Shown: one piece after another, positions 34,708-44,509 of the stretch
Position numbering within the stretch: position 1 is the stretch's first letter
Layout: each line of letters begins with the position of its first letter
DNA from: an uncultured Pelagibacteraceae bacterium
GTDB taxonomy: Bacteria > Pseudomonadota > Alphaproteobacteria > Pelagibacterales > Pelagibacteraceae
NCBI GenBank assembly: GCA_902635845.1
Contig: CACPPK010000002.1
Coordinates: 82,713 to 143,539, forward strand
DNA: 60,827 bases
Reading direction: 5' to 3'
Made by a program: the position numbers and the translations under genes
Notes under the pieces: generated by a model
Seen by the model: only the letters and a program-made list of their open reading frames with translations
What the model was told of the DNA's origin: nothing
Database searches by the model: none

Positions 34708-36114
34708 ATGAGTGCAGCAAACGTTTTAAAATTTATTAAAGAAAAAGACGCAGAATTTTTGGATTTAAGATTTACTGATCCGAGGGGAAAACTTCAACAT
34801 TTAACAATGGATGCCTCAATAGTTGATGAAGGTATGTTAAACGAAGGTGTCTTTTTTGACGGTTCGTCTATTGCTGGTTGGAAGGCAATTAATGAGTCTG
34901 ACATGATTTTGAAGCCCGATACTGCAAGAATGTTCATGGATCCTTTTACTTCTCATAATACTGTAGTTTTGTTTTGTGACATTCTGGATGCAATTAAAAA
35001 AGATCCTTATGAAAGAGACCCAAGAGGTGTTGCTAAAAAAGCTGAAGAATATTTAAAAGCTTCAGGTATTGGTGACAAAGCCTTTTTTGGACCTGAGCCA
35101 GAATTTTTTGTGTTTGATGATGTAAAAATCAAAAATGATATGAATGAGTGTGGATTTAAATTAGACAGTAAAGAAGGTCCTTATAACTCAGGAAAAGAAT
35201 ATGAAAATGGAAACATGGGACACAGACCTCAAATTAAAGGAGGATATTTCCCAGTACCACCAGTTGATAGTGAACAAGATATGCGTGGTGAATATCTTAA
35301 AAATTTAAAAGAAGTTGGTATTAAAGTTGAGAAACATCACCATGAAGTAGCTCCTAGTCAGCACGAACTTGGAATGTATTTTGGAACTTTAGTTAATCAA
35401 GCAGATAACGTTCAGTTATATAAATATGTTGTGCAAATGGTTACACATTCATTTGGAAAAACTGCAACATTTATGCCAAAACCGGTTGCTGGTGACAATG
35501 GTTCAGGTATGCACATTCACCAATCTATTTGGAAAGGTGATACACCGGTATTTTCAGGTGATGCTTATGCTGGTTTAAGCGAAACTGCTTTACATTATAT
35601 TGGTGGAATTTTAAAACATGCCAAAGCAATTAATGCTTTTGCTAACTCAACAACAAACAGTTATAAAAGATTAATTCCAGGTTTTGAAGCTCCAGTTCTT
35701 CTTGCATATTCAGCAAGAAATAGGTCTGCTTCATGTAGAATACCTATCACATTAAGTAAAAAAGGTGCAAGATGTGAGATTAGATTCCCAGATGCTGCTG
35801 GAAATCCTTATTTAACATTTGCAGCTATGTTGATGGCTGGAATTGATGGAATTAAAAATAAAATTCATCCAGGTGAATCTTTTGACAAAGATTTATATGA
35901 ATTACCACCTGAAGAAGTTAAAGCTATTCCTACAGTTTGTGGCTCTTTAAGAGAAGCTATGGAAAGTTTAGATAAAGACAGAGAGTTTTTAACTCAAGGC
36001 GGTGTCTTTACTGATGATCAGATTGATGCTTACATTGCTTTGAAGTTTGAAGAGATACACAAATTTGAACATGCACCTCATCCTGTAGAGTTTGAGATGT
36101 ATTACAGTAGCTAA
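34708..36114 (+). CDS. glnA: Glutamine synthetase type I
   Basis: 468 residues. GSI motifs in order: [20 protein letters not shown], the latch and ATP region [23 protein letters not shown] and the C-terminal DLYELPPEE with the Tyr that is adenylylated in enteric GSI. It makes glutamine from glutamate, ammonia and ATP. It stands alone, without glnB alongside. Length is usual for the adenylylated GSI-beta class. Confidence 0.97.
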   Translation: MSAANVLKFIKEKDAEFLDLRFTDPRGKLQHLTMDASIVDEGMLNEGVFFDGSSIAGWKAINESDMILKPDTARMFMDPFTSHNTVVLFCDILDAIKKDPYERDPRGVAKKAEEYLKASGIGDKAFFGPEPEFFVFDDVKIKNDMNECGFKLDSKEGPYNSGKEYENGNMGHRPQIKGGYFPVPPVDSEQDMRGEYLKNLKEVGIKVEKHHHEVAPSQHELGMYFGTLVNQADNVQLYKYVVQMVTHSFGKTATFMPKPVAGDNGSGMHIHQSIWKGDTPVFSGDAYAGLSETALHYIGGILKHAKAINAFANSTTNSYKRLIPGFEAPVLLAYSARNRSASCRIPITLSKKGARCEIRFPDAAGNPYLTFAAMLMAGIDGIKNKIHPGESFDKDLYELPPEEVKAIPTVCGSLREAMESLDKDREFLTQGGVFTDDQIDAYIALKFEEIHKFEHAPHPVEFEMYYSS

Positions 36115-36130
36115 TAAACTTTATTACTGT
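36104..36130. terminator. Compact bidirectional hairpin between glnA and the small ORF
   Basis: TAATAA (36112-36117) pairs with TTATTA (36121-36126), extended by ACAG (36104-36107) with CTGT (36127-36130) across a one-sided TAGC bulge. It covers both stop codons of the convergent genes. AT-rich and weak, so the terminator call is tentative. Confidence 0.4.
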
Positions 36131-36294
36131 CTAGTTGTTGCAATTGTATCTTTGTTAACACCTTTTTTGACTACGTAATCTTGTGTGCCGTTAGCTCCAG
36201 TTTCAACTTCTTTACGTAGTTCTTTAAAGAATGTTTTTTCCTTTAAAGAATTTTTCAAGTTTTTAACAAGATTTTTAAACTCAAATTTATTCAT
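36124..36294 (-). CDS. Small hypothetical protein, 56 residues
   Basis: The frame from ATG at 36294 to TAA at 36124 reads MNKFEFKNLVKNLKNSLKEK and continues to ...VKKGVNKDTIATTRQ. Codon use (AAA, GAA, AAT, GTT) and the basic, helical composition match the neighbours, and it fills a gap that would otherwise be the largest between glnA and the SUF operon. No family recognised and no ribosome-binding site clear. Its upstream spacer has an 8-nt direct repeat AGATATGC (36311-36318 and 36333-36340) and TATATA-type -10 candidates, so it may have its own promoter. Coding status is a judgement. Confidence 0.55.
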   Translation of the reverse strand: MNKFEFKNLVKNLKNSLKEKTFFKELRKEVETGANGTQDYVVKKGVNKDTIATTRQ

Positions 36295-36360
36295 AAAGAA
36301 TCTATATACTAGATATGCATATAATGCAATACAGATATGCGATAAGTGGGATAATACAAC

Positions 36361-36696
36361 TTATGATATTTTGAAAGACTCTCCGCATCCACAACGCTCA
36401 GTTTCATTAGGATTATTGAACACAAATGACGAGGACAATTCCTCCTTTTTATAATCCATTTCAGTGCCAAGCAAATACATAATAGCGGCTGAATCAACGA
36501 ATACTTTAACACCCTTATCTTCTATAACTTCATCATTCGGATTTGTCTCTTTTGTATACTCCATTACGTATGACATCCCTGCGCAACCACCGGATTTTAC
36601 AGATACTCTAACACCAATAGAATCTTTTTCAGCATTAGACATTATCTCTTTTATTCTTAAAGCTGCGTTATCACTTAATTTAATTATAGGGTTCAT
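36361..36696 (-). CDS. sufA: HesB/IscA-type Fe-S carrier
   Basis: 111 residues. The three conserved cysteines are in SGGCAGMSY and the C-terminal ERCGCGESF. A-type carrier that accepts clusters from the SUF scaffold and delivers them to apoproteins. Last recognisable gene of the SUF operon; its ATG overlaps the preceding stop by 1 nt. Could also be named iscA or erpA; location favours SufA-like. Confidence 0.88.
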   Translation of the reverse strand: MNPIIKLSDNAALRIKEIMSNAEKDSIGVRVSVKSGGCAGMSYVMEYTKETNPNDEVIEDKGVKVFVDSAAIMYLLGTEMDYKKEELSSSFVFNNPNETERCGCGESFKIS

Positions 36697-36995
36697 TATA
36701 AATTCAATTCCAATTTTGCTGCTTCTGACATCATATCTTTATTCCACGGTGGATCCCAAACCAATTCAAGATCAACATCCTCAATACCCTCAACTTGCAT
36801 TGCACCCTCTTTTACCTCTTTTGGTAAACTCTCTGCAACTGGACAGTTTGGAGTTGTCAAAGTCATTTTAATAATAGCGAACTTTTCATCTTTTACTTTA
36901 ATATCATAAATCAAACCCAATTCGTAGATATTTACAGGTAACTCGGGATCATAAATTTTTCTTATTTCCTCAATTATTTCCTCTTTTTTTGACAT
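36696..36995 (-). CDS. sufT: SufT (DUF59/MIP18-family) Fe-S maturation protein
   Basis: 99 residues, DUF59 fold with YDPELPVNIYELGLIYDI and the motif LTTPNCPVAE, whose Cys is conserved. SufT is an accessory factor for Fe-S cluster maturation. Lies between sufU and the HesB gene with 3 nt and overlapping spacing, so co-transcribed. Confidence 0.88.
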   Translation of the reverse strand: MSKKEEIIEEIRKIYDPELPVNIYELGLIYDIKVKDEKFAIIKMTLTTPNCPVAESLPKEVKEGAMQVEGIEDVDLELVWDPPWNKDMMSEAAKLELNL

Positions 36996-36998
36996 AAT

Positions 36999-37463
36999 TT
37001 AATTCTCGGTTTTTACTTCCTTTGTTTTTTCATCAAAAGCTGAAACCATTGTGTGCCAAGATAAAGTTGCGCATTTAACTCTCATTGGATATTGTTTAAC
37101 ACCAGATAAACACATTAGTTTAGTTTTTTCATCTTCGCTCAAATACTTTGATTTTAATTCAGGATTTTCTTTAATCATGTCTAAAAAATCCTCAACTATT
37201 TCTTTAGCCTCATGCTCATTTTTTCCTTTAATCAAATCTGTCATTATTGAAGCTGAGGCCATTGAAATGGCGCAACCACTTCCTTCGAAGGATGCATCTT
37301 CTACAATTTTTTGTCCATTTAGTTTCAAATAAACATGAACATTATCACCACAAAGAGGATTGTTACCTTTTGCGTCTTTGTTAAAACCGTCTGTCTTTCT
37401 AAGATTTCGAGGGTTCTTGCCGTGTTCTAATATAATTTCTTGATAAAGTTCTTTTAAATTCAT
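36999..37463 (-). CDS. sufU: SufU/IscU-like scaffold or sulfur acceptor
   Basis: 154 residues. Conserved Cys sites: NPLCGDNV, FEGSGCAISMASASIM and a third in MRVKCATLSW. The longer central region (ENPELKSKYLSEDE) is the SufU-type insertion, so it is more likely a Zn-bound sulfur acceptor partner of SufS than a classical IscU scaffold. Overlaps the sufS stop by 1 nt. Confidence 0.9.
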   Translation of the reverse strand: MNLKELYQEIILEHGKNPRNLRKTDGFNKDAKGNNPLCGDNVHVYLKLNGQKIVEDASFEGSGCAISMASASIMTDLIKGKNEHEAKEIVEDFLDMIKENPELKSKYLSEDEKTKLMCLSGVKQYPMRVKCATLSWHTMVSAFDEKTKEVKTEN

Positions 37464-38680
37464 TATAGATTAAATATTTTTTTACAGTTATTTATCGACT
37501 CATTTAGCTGATCTAAATCTTCTTTTGTATTATAAATACCAACTGATGCTCTAGCACTTGCTGGGATATTTAATTTGTCATGCAAAATTTGACAACAATG
37601 ATGTCCAGCTCTTATTGCAACCCCATCTTCGTCCAATATTGTTGCTATATCATGAGGATGGACACCTTCTATAGTAAATGACAATACTCCTCCTTTATTT
37701 TTTGGATTTCCAATAAGTTTAACTGAATTATTTTTTTGCAATAGCTCTTGTCCATATTCAACTAAGTCAGCTTCGTGTTTCATAACATTTTCTATACCAA
37801 TACTTTCCAAAAATTTTATTGATTGGTCAAAAGCAATTACTTGTGCTGTTGCCATAGTTCCTGCTTCGTACTTATTGGGCAGTTCACCGTAGGAAATCGT
37901 GTCTTTTTTAACCTCATTTATCATTCCTCCACCACCTTGATATGGAGGTAATTCTTCTAACCATTTTTTCTTACCATACAAAACTCCTAAACCTGTAGGT
38001 CCATACATTTTGTGACACGAAATTGCATAGAAATCACAATCTAAATCTTGCATATCTAATTTTAGATGTGGTGCACCTTGACACCCATCGACTACAACAA
38101 TTATTCCTTTTGAGTGTGCAAGCTGTGTAATTTCTTTTACTGGCAGAATTGCACCTGTTACATTGGACAAATGTGTAATTGAAATTAATTTTGTTTTTGG
38201 AGTTATTTTATTTTCTATTTCTTCAAGAGTAATTTCACCATCTTCGTTTATTTCAGCAAAATTAATTTTTATATTTTTAGATTTTCTTAAGAAATGCCAT
38301 GGAACATAATTTGAATGATGCTCAAGTTCTGTAATCAACACTTCGTCACCTTCCTGTAAGTAACTTTGGCCCAAAGTATTAGCAACTAGATTTAATGCCT
38401 CTGTAGCACCTTTTGTAAAAACAATTTCATTTTTATCTTTAGCGTTAATATATTTTTGAACTGATGATCTGGTATTCTCGTATAAGTTAGTTGCTGCTAC
38501 AGCAAGATAATGAACACTTCTTCCTACGTTAGAAAATTGTTTAGTATAAAATTCATTAATTCTTTCAACAACTATCTTAGGTTTTTGAGATGAGTTTGCA
38601 CTATCTAAATATACTAAATCGTTATTTTGAATTTTTTCATCAAAAATTGGAAATTCTTTTTTTATCTGATCAATATTCAT
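37463..38680 (-). CDS. sufS: Cysteine desulfurase
   Basis: 405 residues, group II desulfurase. The PLP-binding Lys is in AISCHKMYGPTG and the catalytic Cys lies in AGHHCCQ near the C-terminus. It removes sulfur from cysteine for cluster assembly. Overlaps sufD by 4 nt. Confidence 0.95.
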   Translation of the reverse strand: MNIDQIKKEFPIFDEKIQNNDLVYLDSANSSQKPKIVVERINEFYTKQFSNVGRSVHYLAVAATNLYENTRSSVQKYINAKDKNEIVFTKGATEALNLVANTLGQSYLQEGDEVLITELEHHSNYVPWHFLRKSKNIKINFAEINEDGEITLEEIENKITPKTKLISITHLSNVTGAILPVKEITQLAHSKGIIVVVDGCQGAPHLKLDMQDLDCDFYAISCHKMYGPTGLGVLYGKKKWLEELPPYQGGGGMINEVKKDTISYGELPNKYEAGTMATAQVIAFDQSIKFLESIGIENVMKHEADLVEYGQELLQKNNSVKLIGNPKNKGGVLSFTIEGVHPHDIATILDEDGVAIRAGHHCCQILHDKLNIPASARASVGIYNTKEDLDQLNESINNCKKIFNL

Positions 38681-39924
38681 TCTTTGATTCCAATCATATT
38701 TTTTAATAAGTTTTTTATTTCTGAGTCAGTAATTTTTTCAACAACATCTAGTAAAAAACCATTAATTAACAACTCCCTTGACTGCTGATAACTTAAACCC
38801 CTAGACATCAAATAAAATATAGAATCTTCATTTAAACTCCCTGAAGCTGAACCATGCGAACATTTAACGTCATCAGCATAAATTTCTAGTTCTGGCTTAG
38901 CATTAAACTCTGATTCTTTGTTTAACAATATTGCTTTGCTCAATTGATATCCATCAGTTTTCTGAGCATCTGAATTTACAAATATTTTTCCTTGGTAAAC
39001 TGCTTTAGAACTTTCATCTAATACACTTTTAATTAATTGATAACTTTTTGTATTTTCAGTTAGATGATTTATTATTGATCTGATTTCGTGATGTTTATAA
39101 TTATTCAATGAAAAAATACCATTTACAAAAGCTGATGCATAAAGTCCATTTAAATTACAATTAATCTCGTTTTTAGAAAAATTTGATCCAGAAGATAAAA
39201 TGAATGTTTCAGAAATACTGTTCTTATCTTGATCAATATTGTTAAAAGAATATTTAATATTTTTATTTTCAAGCTTGTCTACTTTATAATTTTTTAAAAC
39301 AGCATTTTCCTTTAATTCAAAGTTATAAAATATATTTAAAAAATTCTTTTCAGATGTATCATTAAACAAATCAATTAATCTTAATGAGCTATCTTTATCT
39401 AGTTCAAAATTAAGTCGTAAGTTAATGTTTTTTGACCAAATTTTTGAATTTGTTGTATGATAAATAATAAGAGGTTTTACCAATTGATAATTTTTTTTTA
39501 CCAAAATTTTAAAACATTTATTAGTAAAGGCATTGTTTAAGTCTGATAATGAATTACTATTTTTAAATTCATTTATAGTTTCTGATTGATCAATTATTTC
39601 TATTTGATCTTTTTTTTCGTATTCAAAATCAATTTTTTCAATTCTACCATTTATAAAAACTATTTTATTATGCTCTAATCCATCTACAAATACAGAAGTA
39701 TCGACTTTATTAGTAGATGCTTGATCATTATAAAAACTAAGTTCTCCAATATTTTTTTTTATTATTTGATTAAGATCTGAAAATTTCCAATCTTCTTCTT
39801 TTCTATTTGGAAAGCCTTTATCTATAAAATTTCCTAAACAAAATTTTTTTATTTCGATATCTTTTTGAGATAAACTTAAATTTTTTATACTATTATCAAA
39901 ATCTTTTTGTAATTGTTCTTTCAT
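38677..39924 (-). CDS. sufD: SufD Fe-S scaffold subunit
   Basis: 415 residues, divergent but with the C-terminal SufBD core: VNSDAQKTDGYQLSKAILL, KPELEIYADDVKCSHGSASG and LMSRGLSYQQSRELLINGF. It forms the SufBC2D scaffold. The N-terminal 150 residues are weakly conserved, as usual for SufD. One nt after sufC on the same strand. Confidence 0.93.
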   Translation of the reverse strand: MKEQLQKDFDNSIKNLSLSQKDIEIKKFCLGNFIDKGFPNRKEEDWKFSDLNQIIKKNIGELSFYNDQASTNKVDTSVFVDGLEHNKIVFINGRIEKIDFEYEKKDQIEIIDQSETINEFKNSNSLSDLNNAFTNKCFKILVKKNYQLVKPLIIYHTTNSKIWSKNINLRLNFELDKDSSLRLIDLFNDTSEKNFLNIFYNFELKENAVLKNYKVDKLENKNIKYSFNNIDQDKNSISETFILSSGSNFSKNEINCNLNGLYASAFVNGIFSLNNYKHHEIRSIINHLTENTKSYQLIKSVLDESSKAVYQGKIFVNSDAQKTDGYQLSKAILLNKESEFNAKPELEIYADDVKCSHGSASGSLNEDSIFYLMSRGLSYQQSRELLINGFLLDVVEKITDSEIKNLLKNMIGIKE

Positions 39925-40659
39925 TTAATTAAAATTTTCATATCCTTTTTTTTCTAATTCTAGAGCTAAATCTGGACCACCAGATTTTACAATTTTTCCA
40001 TTCATCAAAACATGAACAAAATCAGGTTTTATGTAATCAAGTAATCTTTGGTAGTGTGTAATAATTAAAAATGAATTATTTTTGTCTCTCAATGTATTAA
40101 CTCCATCTGCAACAATCTTTAAAGCATCAATATCTAAACCTGAGTCAGTTTCATCTAAAATTGATAGTTTTGGGGATAGCAACGACATCTGTAAAATTTC
40201 ATTTTTCTTTTTTTCACCCCCAGAAAAACCAACATTTAATTGTCTGTTCAATTTTTCCTCATCAAATTTTAGTTCTTTAGATTTTTCTTTTACCAACTTT
40301 AAAAATTCAATCGCATCAAGCTCTTTCTCGCCCCTAGCTTTTCTAACAGCATTCAAAGATGTTTTTAAAAATATATTTGTGTTTACACCTGGAATTTCTA
40401 AAGGATATTGGAAAGCTAAAAATATACCCTTGTGTGCTCTTTCCTCTGTTTCAAGTTCAAATAAATCTTTCTCTTCAAAAAGAACCTCACCAGAAACATC
40501 ATATCCTTTTTTCCCAGATAAAATATTTGACAGAGTGCTTTTTCCAGATCCATTAGGACCCATAATTGCATGAACCTCACCAGGCTTTATATCCAAGGAG
40601 AGCCCATTTAAAATAGATTTGTTGTCAATTGTTGCATTTAAGTTGTTTATTTTAAGCAT
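39925..40659 (-). CDS. sufC: SufC ATPase
   Basis: 244 residues, ABC-type ATPase without membrane partners. Walker A GPNGSGKST, signature GFSGGEKKKNEI, Walker B LSILDETDSGLD and the H-loop ITHY are present. It drives conformational change in SufBD during assembly. Two nt after sufB. Confidence 0.96.
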   Translation of the reverse strand: MLKINNLNATIDNKSILNGLSLDIKPGEVHAIMGPNGSGKSTLSNILSGKKGYDVSGEVLFEEKDLFELETEERAHKGIFLAFQYPLEIPGVNTNIFLKTSLNAVRKARGEKELDAIEFLKLVKEKSKELKFDEEKLNRQLNVGFSGGEKKKNEILQMSLLSPKLSILDETDSGLDIDALKIVADGVNTLRDKNNSFLIITHYQRLLDYIKPDFVHVLMNGKIVKSGGPDLALELEKKGYENFN

Positions 40660-40660
40660 A

Positions 40661-42103
40661 TTAACCTACACTTCCCTCCAGACTGATACCTACAAGTTTT
40701 TGAGCTTCAACAGCGAATTCCATAGGCAATTGTTGCAAAACTTCCTTACAAAAACCGTTTACAATTAAGCCAACAGCTTCCTCTGGATTTAATCCTCTTT
40801 GTTGACAATAATGTAACTGCTCTTCACTAATCTTGGATGTGGTTGCCTCATGAGCAATATTGGACTCGGAATTTTTATTTTTTATATAAGGAACAGTGTG
40901 AGCTCCACATTTGTTACCCATTAATAAAGAGTCACACTGTGTATAATTATTTGAATTTTTGGCTTTTGAAGAAATATCAACCAAACCTCTATAAGTCATA
41001 TCTGAACTACCTGCAGATATTCCTTTAGAAATTATTTTACTTTTAGTATTTTTGCCTAGATGGATCATTTTGGTACCTGTATCAGCTTTTTGATGATTAT
41101 TAGTAATAGCTATTGAATAAAACTCACCAACTGAATTATCTCCTTTAAGAATACAACTAGGATACTTCCAGGTAATAGCTGAACCTGTTTCAACTTGTGT
41201 CCATGAAATTTTTGAATTTTTTCCTTTGCACAAACCTCTTTTTGTTACAAAATTATAAATTCCACCTTTGCCATCTTTATCACCTGGATACCAATTTTGA
41301 ACTGTTGAATACTTTATTTCTGCATCATCAAGTGCAATTAATTCTACATTAGCAGCATGTAATTGATTTTCATCTCTCATTGGAGCTGTACATCCCTCTA
41401 AGTAACTTACATAACTTCCTTTGTCTGCAATAATTAAAGTTCTTTCAAATTGACCTGTATTTGATGCATTAATTCTAAAATAAGTTGATAGTTCCATTGG
41501 ACATCTAACACCTTCTGGAATGTATACAAAAGAACCATCTGTAAAAACTGCTGAATTTAATGTTGCAAAAAAATGGTCACTTGTTGGGATTACAGAGCCT
41601 AAATATTTTTTGACTAACTCAGGATGATTTTGAATTGCCTCTGATATTGGGCAAAAAATAATTCCTTGTTTAGTTAATTCATCTTTAAAGGTAGTGGCTA
41701 CAGAAACTGAATCGAATACAGCATCAACAGCTATTCCATTTAATCTTGCTTGTTCTTGCAAAGGAATTCCAAGCTTTTTATAAGTTTCTAAAAGTTTAGG
41801 ATCTAGTTCATCCAAGCTCTTAGGCTTATCTTTCATACTTTTTGGAGCAGAGTAATAATATAAATCTTGATAATCTATTTTTGGAAATTTTGGTTTCTGC
41901 CAATCTGGTTCCTTTAGTACTTTAAATCTTTCAAAAGCTTTTAATCTAAAATCAAGCATCCACGCAGGTTCTTTTTTAATATTAGAAATAAATTTAATAA
42001 CTTCTTCATTTAAACCTTTTGGAGCTTGAATATTTTCTATATCCGTTGAAAAACCATATTTATAGTCTTTTAAATTATTTATTTCTTTTTGTCTCTTATC
42101 CAT
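40661..42103 (-). CDS. sufB: SufB Fe-S scaffold subunit
   Basis: 480 residues. Strong SufB motifs: [54 protein letters not shown] and [20 protein letters not shown]. It nucleates the Fe-S cluster. One nt after the iscR stop, so it is part of the same message. Confidence 0.96.
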   Translation of the reverse strand: MDKRQKEINNLKDYKYGFSTDIENIQAPKGLNEEVIKFISNIKKEPAWMLDFRLKAFERFKVLKEPDWQKPKFPKIDYQDLYYYSAPKSMKDKPKSLDELDPKLLETYKKLGIPLQEQARLNGIAVDAVFDSVSVATTFKDELTKQGIIFCPISEAIQNHPELVKKYLGSVIPTSDHFFATLNSAVFTDGSFVYIPEGVRCPMELSTYFRINASNTGQFERTLIIADKGSYVSYLEGCTAPMRDENQLHAANVELIALDDAEIKYSTVQNWYPGDKDGKGGIYNFVTKRGLCKGKNSKISWTQVETGSAITWKYPSCILKGDNSVGEFYSIAITNNHQKADTGTKMIHLGKNTKSKIISKGISAGSSDMTYRGLVDISSKAKNSNNYTQCDSLLMGNKCGAHTVPYIKNKNSESNIAHEATTSKISEEQLHYCQQRGLNPEEAVGLIVNGFCKEVLQQLPMEFAVEAQKLVGISLEGSVG

Positions 42104-42104
42104 T

Positions 42105-42530
42105 CTAAACTCTTGTCTCTTTATTATTATTTAATAAATCTTTTAGGCTTTTATTTTCAAAAAATGTATTTATATGAATCTCTAATTCGTCCCATAGATT
42201 GTGGGTAATACACTTTGTGGCTTTTCCATTGCATCCTTTTTTAGACTCTTTTTTACATTGAACGGTTTTTACTTTTTCATCTACAGCGTGAAAAATATTT
42301 GTTAATTTAATATCGTTCGGGTTTTTATTAAGAACATATCCTCCTTGAGTTCCTCTAATACTTTTAACAATTTCGTTTTTTTTTAATTTAGAAAAAATTT
42401 GTTCTAGGTAATCAAGCGATATACCTTGTCTTAGGGATATATCTCTTAGCGATACAGGGTTGATATTATCAAACCTAGCTAAATCTACTAATGCCATTAC
42501 GGCGTATCTGCCTTTTGATGTTAGTTTCAT
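42105..42530 (-). CDS. iscR: Rrf2-family regulator, IscR-like
   Basis: 141 residues. Winged helix of the Rrf2 family followed by three Cys ([16 protein letters not shown]) and the [12 protein letters not shown] stretch; in IscR three Cys and a His bind a 2Fe-2S cluster. It heads the SUF operon and a type 1 IscR site overlaps its promoter, which fits feedback control by cluster supply. A different Rrf2 regulator such as RirA would have another binding box. Confidence 0.9.
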   Translation of the reverse strand: MKLTSKGRYAVMALVDLARFDNINPVSLRDISLRQGISLDYLEQIFSKLKKNEIVKSIRGTQGGYVLNKNPNDIKLTNIFHAVDEKVKTVQCKKESKKGCNGKATKCITHNLWDELEIHINTFFENKSLKDLLNNNKETRV

Positions 42531-42545
42531 ATTTTACCCTTAAAT

Positions 42546-42606
42546 TGTGAGTTTTTATACATACCTGACTAATTTGGTCAAGTTTAGAGTTTAAAAAAAA
42601 ACTCAC
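42546..42606 (-). promoter_or_regulatory. SUF operon promoter with a type 1 IscR site
   Basis: On the minus strand a -35 TTGACC (42581-42576) and -10 TATAAA are spaced by 16 nt. The type 1 IscR consensus is matched at 23 of 25 positions by 42561-42585 (plus-strand halves ATACCTGACT and GGTCAAGTTT). Flanking arms GTGAGTTTTT (42547-42556) and AAAAACTCAC (42597-42606) form a 10-nt inverted repeat enclosing the site; their role is unknown. Confidence 0.8.
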
Positions 42607-42668
42607 ATATTGTCGCTGACTTATGATAAATGTACATTTTTTTTGAGAATAATAATCAATATCGCTTT

Positions 42669-43325
42669 ATGGATAATAAAATTTTAGAAATATTTATACC
42701 TGGACCTGCAGGAAGACTAGAAGCTAAATATTATAAAAGTAAAAAAAATACATCGCCAATTGCTCTAGTATTGCAACCACATCCTCAATATGGAGGGACT
42801 ATGAATAATAAAGTTGTAGTCGATACTTTTCATACTTTTATGGATAACGATTTTTCAGTTTGTAGAGTGAATTTTAGAGGTGTTGGTAAAAGTGATGGAG
42901 AGTTTGACAATGGTCAGGGTGAACTAGCTGATGCAGCAGCAGCTTTAGATTGGTTAGAAAGAGAAAATTTTGATAATTCTCAATGTTGGGTATCAGGATT
43001 TTCATTTGGATCCTTAATTGCAATGCAATTATTAATGAGAAGACCAGAAATAAATAGATTTATTGCAATTTCACCTCAACCAAATGTTTATGATTTTTCT
43101 TTTTTATCTCCGTGTCCAACTTCAGGTTTAATAGCTTATGGTAAAAAAGATGAATTGGTACCAGTAGAATACATTACAGAGCTTGACAAAAGATTAAGCG
43201 CACAAAAAGGTATTAAAGTAGAATTTAATGCAATATCTGAAGCTAATCACTTTTTTTCAAAAACAAGTGATGCATTAATTAATCATCTTGATAAATATAT
43301 AAAAAAAGAAACAGCACTATATTAA
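42669..43325 (+). CDS. Alpha/beta hydrolase
   Basis: 218 residues from the ATG at 42669; the longer frame from 42630 lies in the promoter region. LQPHPQYGGTMNNKVV, VNFRGVGKSDG and the nucleophile elbow SGFSFGS mark the DUF/YcjY-like small serine hydrolases of alphaproteobacteria. A His in SEANHFF completes a likely triad. Cytoplasmic, function unknown. Divergent from the SUF operon. Confidence 0.85.
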   Translation: MDNKILEIFIPGPAGRLEAKYYKSKKNTSPIALVLQPHPQYGGTMNNKVVVDTFHTFMDNDFSVCRVNFRGVGKSDGEFDNGQGELADAAAALDWLERENFDNSQCWVSGFSFGSLIAMQLLMRRPEINRFIAISPQPNVYDFSFLSPCPTSGLIAYGKKDELVPVEYITELDKRLSAQKGIKVEFNAISEANHFFSKTSDALINHLDKYIKKETALY

Positions 43326-44464
43326 AAATTTTCTACTAATTTTCCACCTACTGTAAATTCCTTACATCCAGTCGTTGTCCTAAAAGAAATTGGTAAATTT
43401 AAAAAAGATCTTATAGCTAAAAATGCAAATGCTTGGGACTCAATATAATCACCATTTAAATTATAATTATCTATAATTTCCAAAGTAATATTATTTTCAT
43501 TTGATATGTAATTTTTTATAAGATTAATTAAATTACTATTTTTTCTACCTCCGCCGCAGAGTAAAAATGTAATTCTATTTTTTTGACTAATATGTTTTAA
43601 TCCTTCTGCAATCAAATATGCTGTAAAATCAGTTATAGTAGCACAACCATCTTCTAAAGATAATCCTCTTGCAAAAGATACATCAAAATTTTTAATATCA
43701 AATGACTGAGAGTAAGAATTTATTTTAAAATTATCAATTGCCTGATTTAGAATTAATTGATCAACTTTTCCTGCTTTAGCTATTTCACCATTTTTATCAA
43801 TTTTTTTATTGGAATTATTTCTTACCCATTCATCGATTAAACAATTACCAGGACCTATATCAAAAGCAGAGAGGTTATTTTGAAAATTATCTGAATCATT
43901 AATTACTTTTGTAACATTTGCTATACCACCAATATTTAAGAAACCTATTGGAAATTTAATATTAAAATTTTGATTGATTTTTTTTGATAAAATATGATGA
44001 AAAATTGGTGTTAAAGGTGCGCCTTGACCATTATTTTGAATATCAGCTTGTCTAAAATCATATATGACTTTTTTTTTAACTATTTGAGATAACAAATTCC
44101 CATCTCCTAATTGATTGGTAATTTTTTCCTTCGGGTTATGAAAAATAGTTTGACCATGAAAACCTATTAAATCAATGGGATCTCTATATTTTTTTAATGA
44201 TTGATTAACTGCATCAGCATGAAAAAGAGTTAAATTACGCTCTAATTCTCCTAATTTTTCAGAATTTTGTAAAAGATCTTTCTTTGTTAATACTAAATCT
44301 CTTAATCGAACTAACTGATCATGAAGATTTTTATCATACTCATAATAATCATCTAAAATGTTTGAAAATTCATCGTATCCATCTGAACTAATTATAGATA
44401 AATCAATGCCATCCATAGATGTTCCACTCATTAGTCCAATTGCAGTATATAATTTTTTTTTCAT
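43322..44464 (-). CDS. anmK: Anhydro-N-acetylmuramic acid kinase
   Basis: 380 residues. GLMSGTSMDGIDLSII near the N-terminus (ATP-binding), GFHGQTIFHNP, GFLNIGGIANVT and FDIGPGNCLIDEW define AnmK, which recycles anhydro-MurNAc from the cell wall to MurNAc-6-P. Usual length. Divergent from tyrS by 45 nt and convergent with the hydrolase by a 4-nt overlap. Confidence 0.95.
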   Translation of the reverse strand: MKKKLYTAIGLMSGTSMDGIDLSIISSDGYDEFSNILDDYYEYDKNLHDQLVRLRDLVLTKKDLLQNSEKLGELERNLTLFHADAVNQSLKKYRDPIDLIGFHGQTIFHNPKEKITNQLGDGNLLSQIVKKKVIYDFRQADIQNNGQGAPLTPIFHHILSKKINQNFNIKFPIGFLNIGGIANVTKVINDSDNFQNNLSAFDIGPGNCLIDEWVRNNSNKKIDKNGEIAKAGKVDQLILNQAIDNFKINSYSQSFDIKNFDVSFARGLSLEDGCATITDFTAYLIAEGLKHISQKNRITFLLCGGGRKNSNLINLIKNYISNENNITLEIIDNYNLNGDYIESQAFAFLAIRSFLNLPISFRTTTGCKEFTVGGKLVENF

Positions 44465-44509
44465 TGATATGTTTTTTAAAAAAAATTTGTATATTGTAAC
44501 TATAAACTT

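Noticed and set aside
36185-36454. 89-residue plus-strand ORF downstream of glnA
   Set aside because: It runs antisense through the 56-residue ORF and the end of the HesB gene; composition (Ser/Phe/Leu-rich) is that of a reverse-strand shadow.
36464-36871. 135-residue plus-strand ORF antisense to hesB and sufT
   Set aside because: Overlaps two well-supported genes and shows no domain; a shadow.
40082-40573. 163-residue plus-strand ORF antisense to sufC
   Set aside because: Fully inside sufC; Ser/Phe/Lys-rich shadow without motifs.
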